Below, piece after piece: positions 63,929-64,000 of a stretch of 64,000 nucleotides of DNA; position 1 is the stretch's first letter, and the number at the start of each line of letters is the position of its first letter. The translations under genes and the position numbers were made by a program. Under the pieces are notes generated by a model. The model did no database searches, was not told where the DNA came from, and saw only the letters and a program-made list of their open reading frames with translations. Source of the DNA: Curtobacterium sp. TC1 (GTDB lineage: Bacteria > Actinomycetota > Actinomycetes > Actinomycetales > Microbacteriaceae); the NCBI RefSeq assembly GCF_019844075.1, contig NZ_CP081964.1, positions 930,001 through 994,000 of the forward strand, given 5' to 3'.

Positions 63929-64000
63929 CACCCACCTGTCGGACTGGGCCCACGCCGCCGGTTCCGGAGCGACGCGCCAGCGGCGCTCCGGCCGTGCCGG

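Overview
The window is very GC-rich, with GTG and occasional TTG starts, tightly packed operons with 4-bp start/stop overlaps (ATGA, GTGA, TTGA), many starts that look leaderless, a DtxR-type iron box, and actinobacterial markers (DUF501, a DivIC-like protein, glmU-prs, rplY-pth-mfd, mazG/eno). It reads as an actinobacterial chromosome, most likely Microbacteriaceae and possibly Curtobacterium. The genus is an inference from gene content and from dispersed intergenic hairpins, not from a database search. I see no phage, insertion sequence, CRISPR array or rRNA.

Region 1 (1-6.5 kb): a divergent pair made of an MFS sugar transporter and an operon of two Gfo/Idh/MocA oxidoreductases, a small HbpS-like protein and a TIM-barrel sugar epimerase. 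Copies of one operator (TTGGC-4-GCCAA) lie in this divergent promoter and before a beta-propeller/Dabb gene pair. Region 2 (6.5-12.9 kb): a TetR-regulated hydrolase, a family-18-like lipoprotein, an acyl-CoA ligase, a second TetR coupled to two tiny ORFs, and an AraC regulator. Region 3 (12.9-23.2 kb): xylA-xylB-acetylxylan esterase on the minus strand, divergent from a large operon (oxidoreductase, ThuA-like, oxidoreductase, TIM-barrel epimerase, ROK regulator, zinc alcohol dehydrogenase). Its gene set resembles known glycoside 3-oxidation pathways. It is followed by a 404-bp array of 164-bp repeats carrying large hairpins.

Region 4 (23.7-34.7 kb): an Atg22-like transporter, glmU-prs-PrmC-like, a sulfite-oxidase-like membrane protein, gnd divergent from gluconokinase, a Doc toxin-antitoxin pair with its operator and terminator, and a methyltransferase. 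Region 5 (34.7-46.6 kb): a uronate locus. LacI and uxaC lie on the minus strand, separated by an eight-copy 9-bp tandem repeat. The plus strand carries an ABC importer (no ATPase gene), two TIM-barrel epimerases, an oxidoreductase, fructuronate reductase and D-mannonate dehydratase. Together they would take up a glucuronide and carry glucuronate through fructuronate and mannonate to KDG. A 36-bp nested palindrome controls the divergent promoter.

Region 6 (46.6-64 kb): a coiled-coil protein, an MFS transporter with a long structured leader, then housekeeping genes rplY, pth, mfd, nhaA, mazG, hisS, eno, a DivIC-like gene, DUF501 and a type II NADH dehydrogenase. A tRNA-Leu(UAA) with an unusually short variable arm follows, and last comes an iron-regulated HtaA-type haem protein. 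The least explained parts are the three oxidoreductase/epimerase cassettes, the structured RNAs before the 47.8-kb transporter and before hisS, and the two families of dispersed hairpins.
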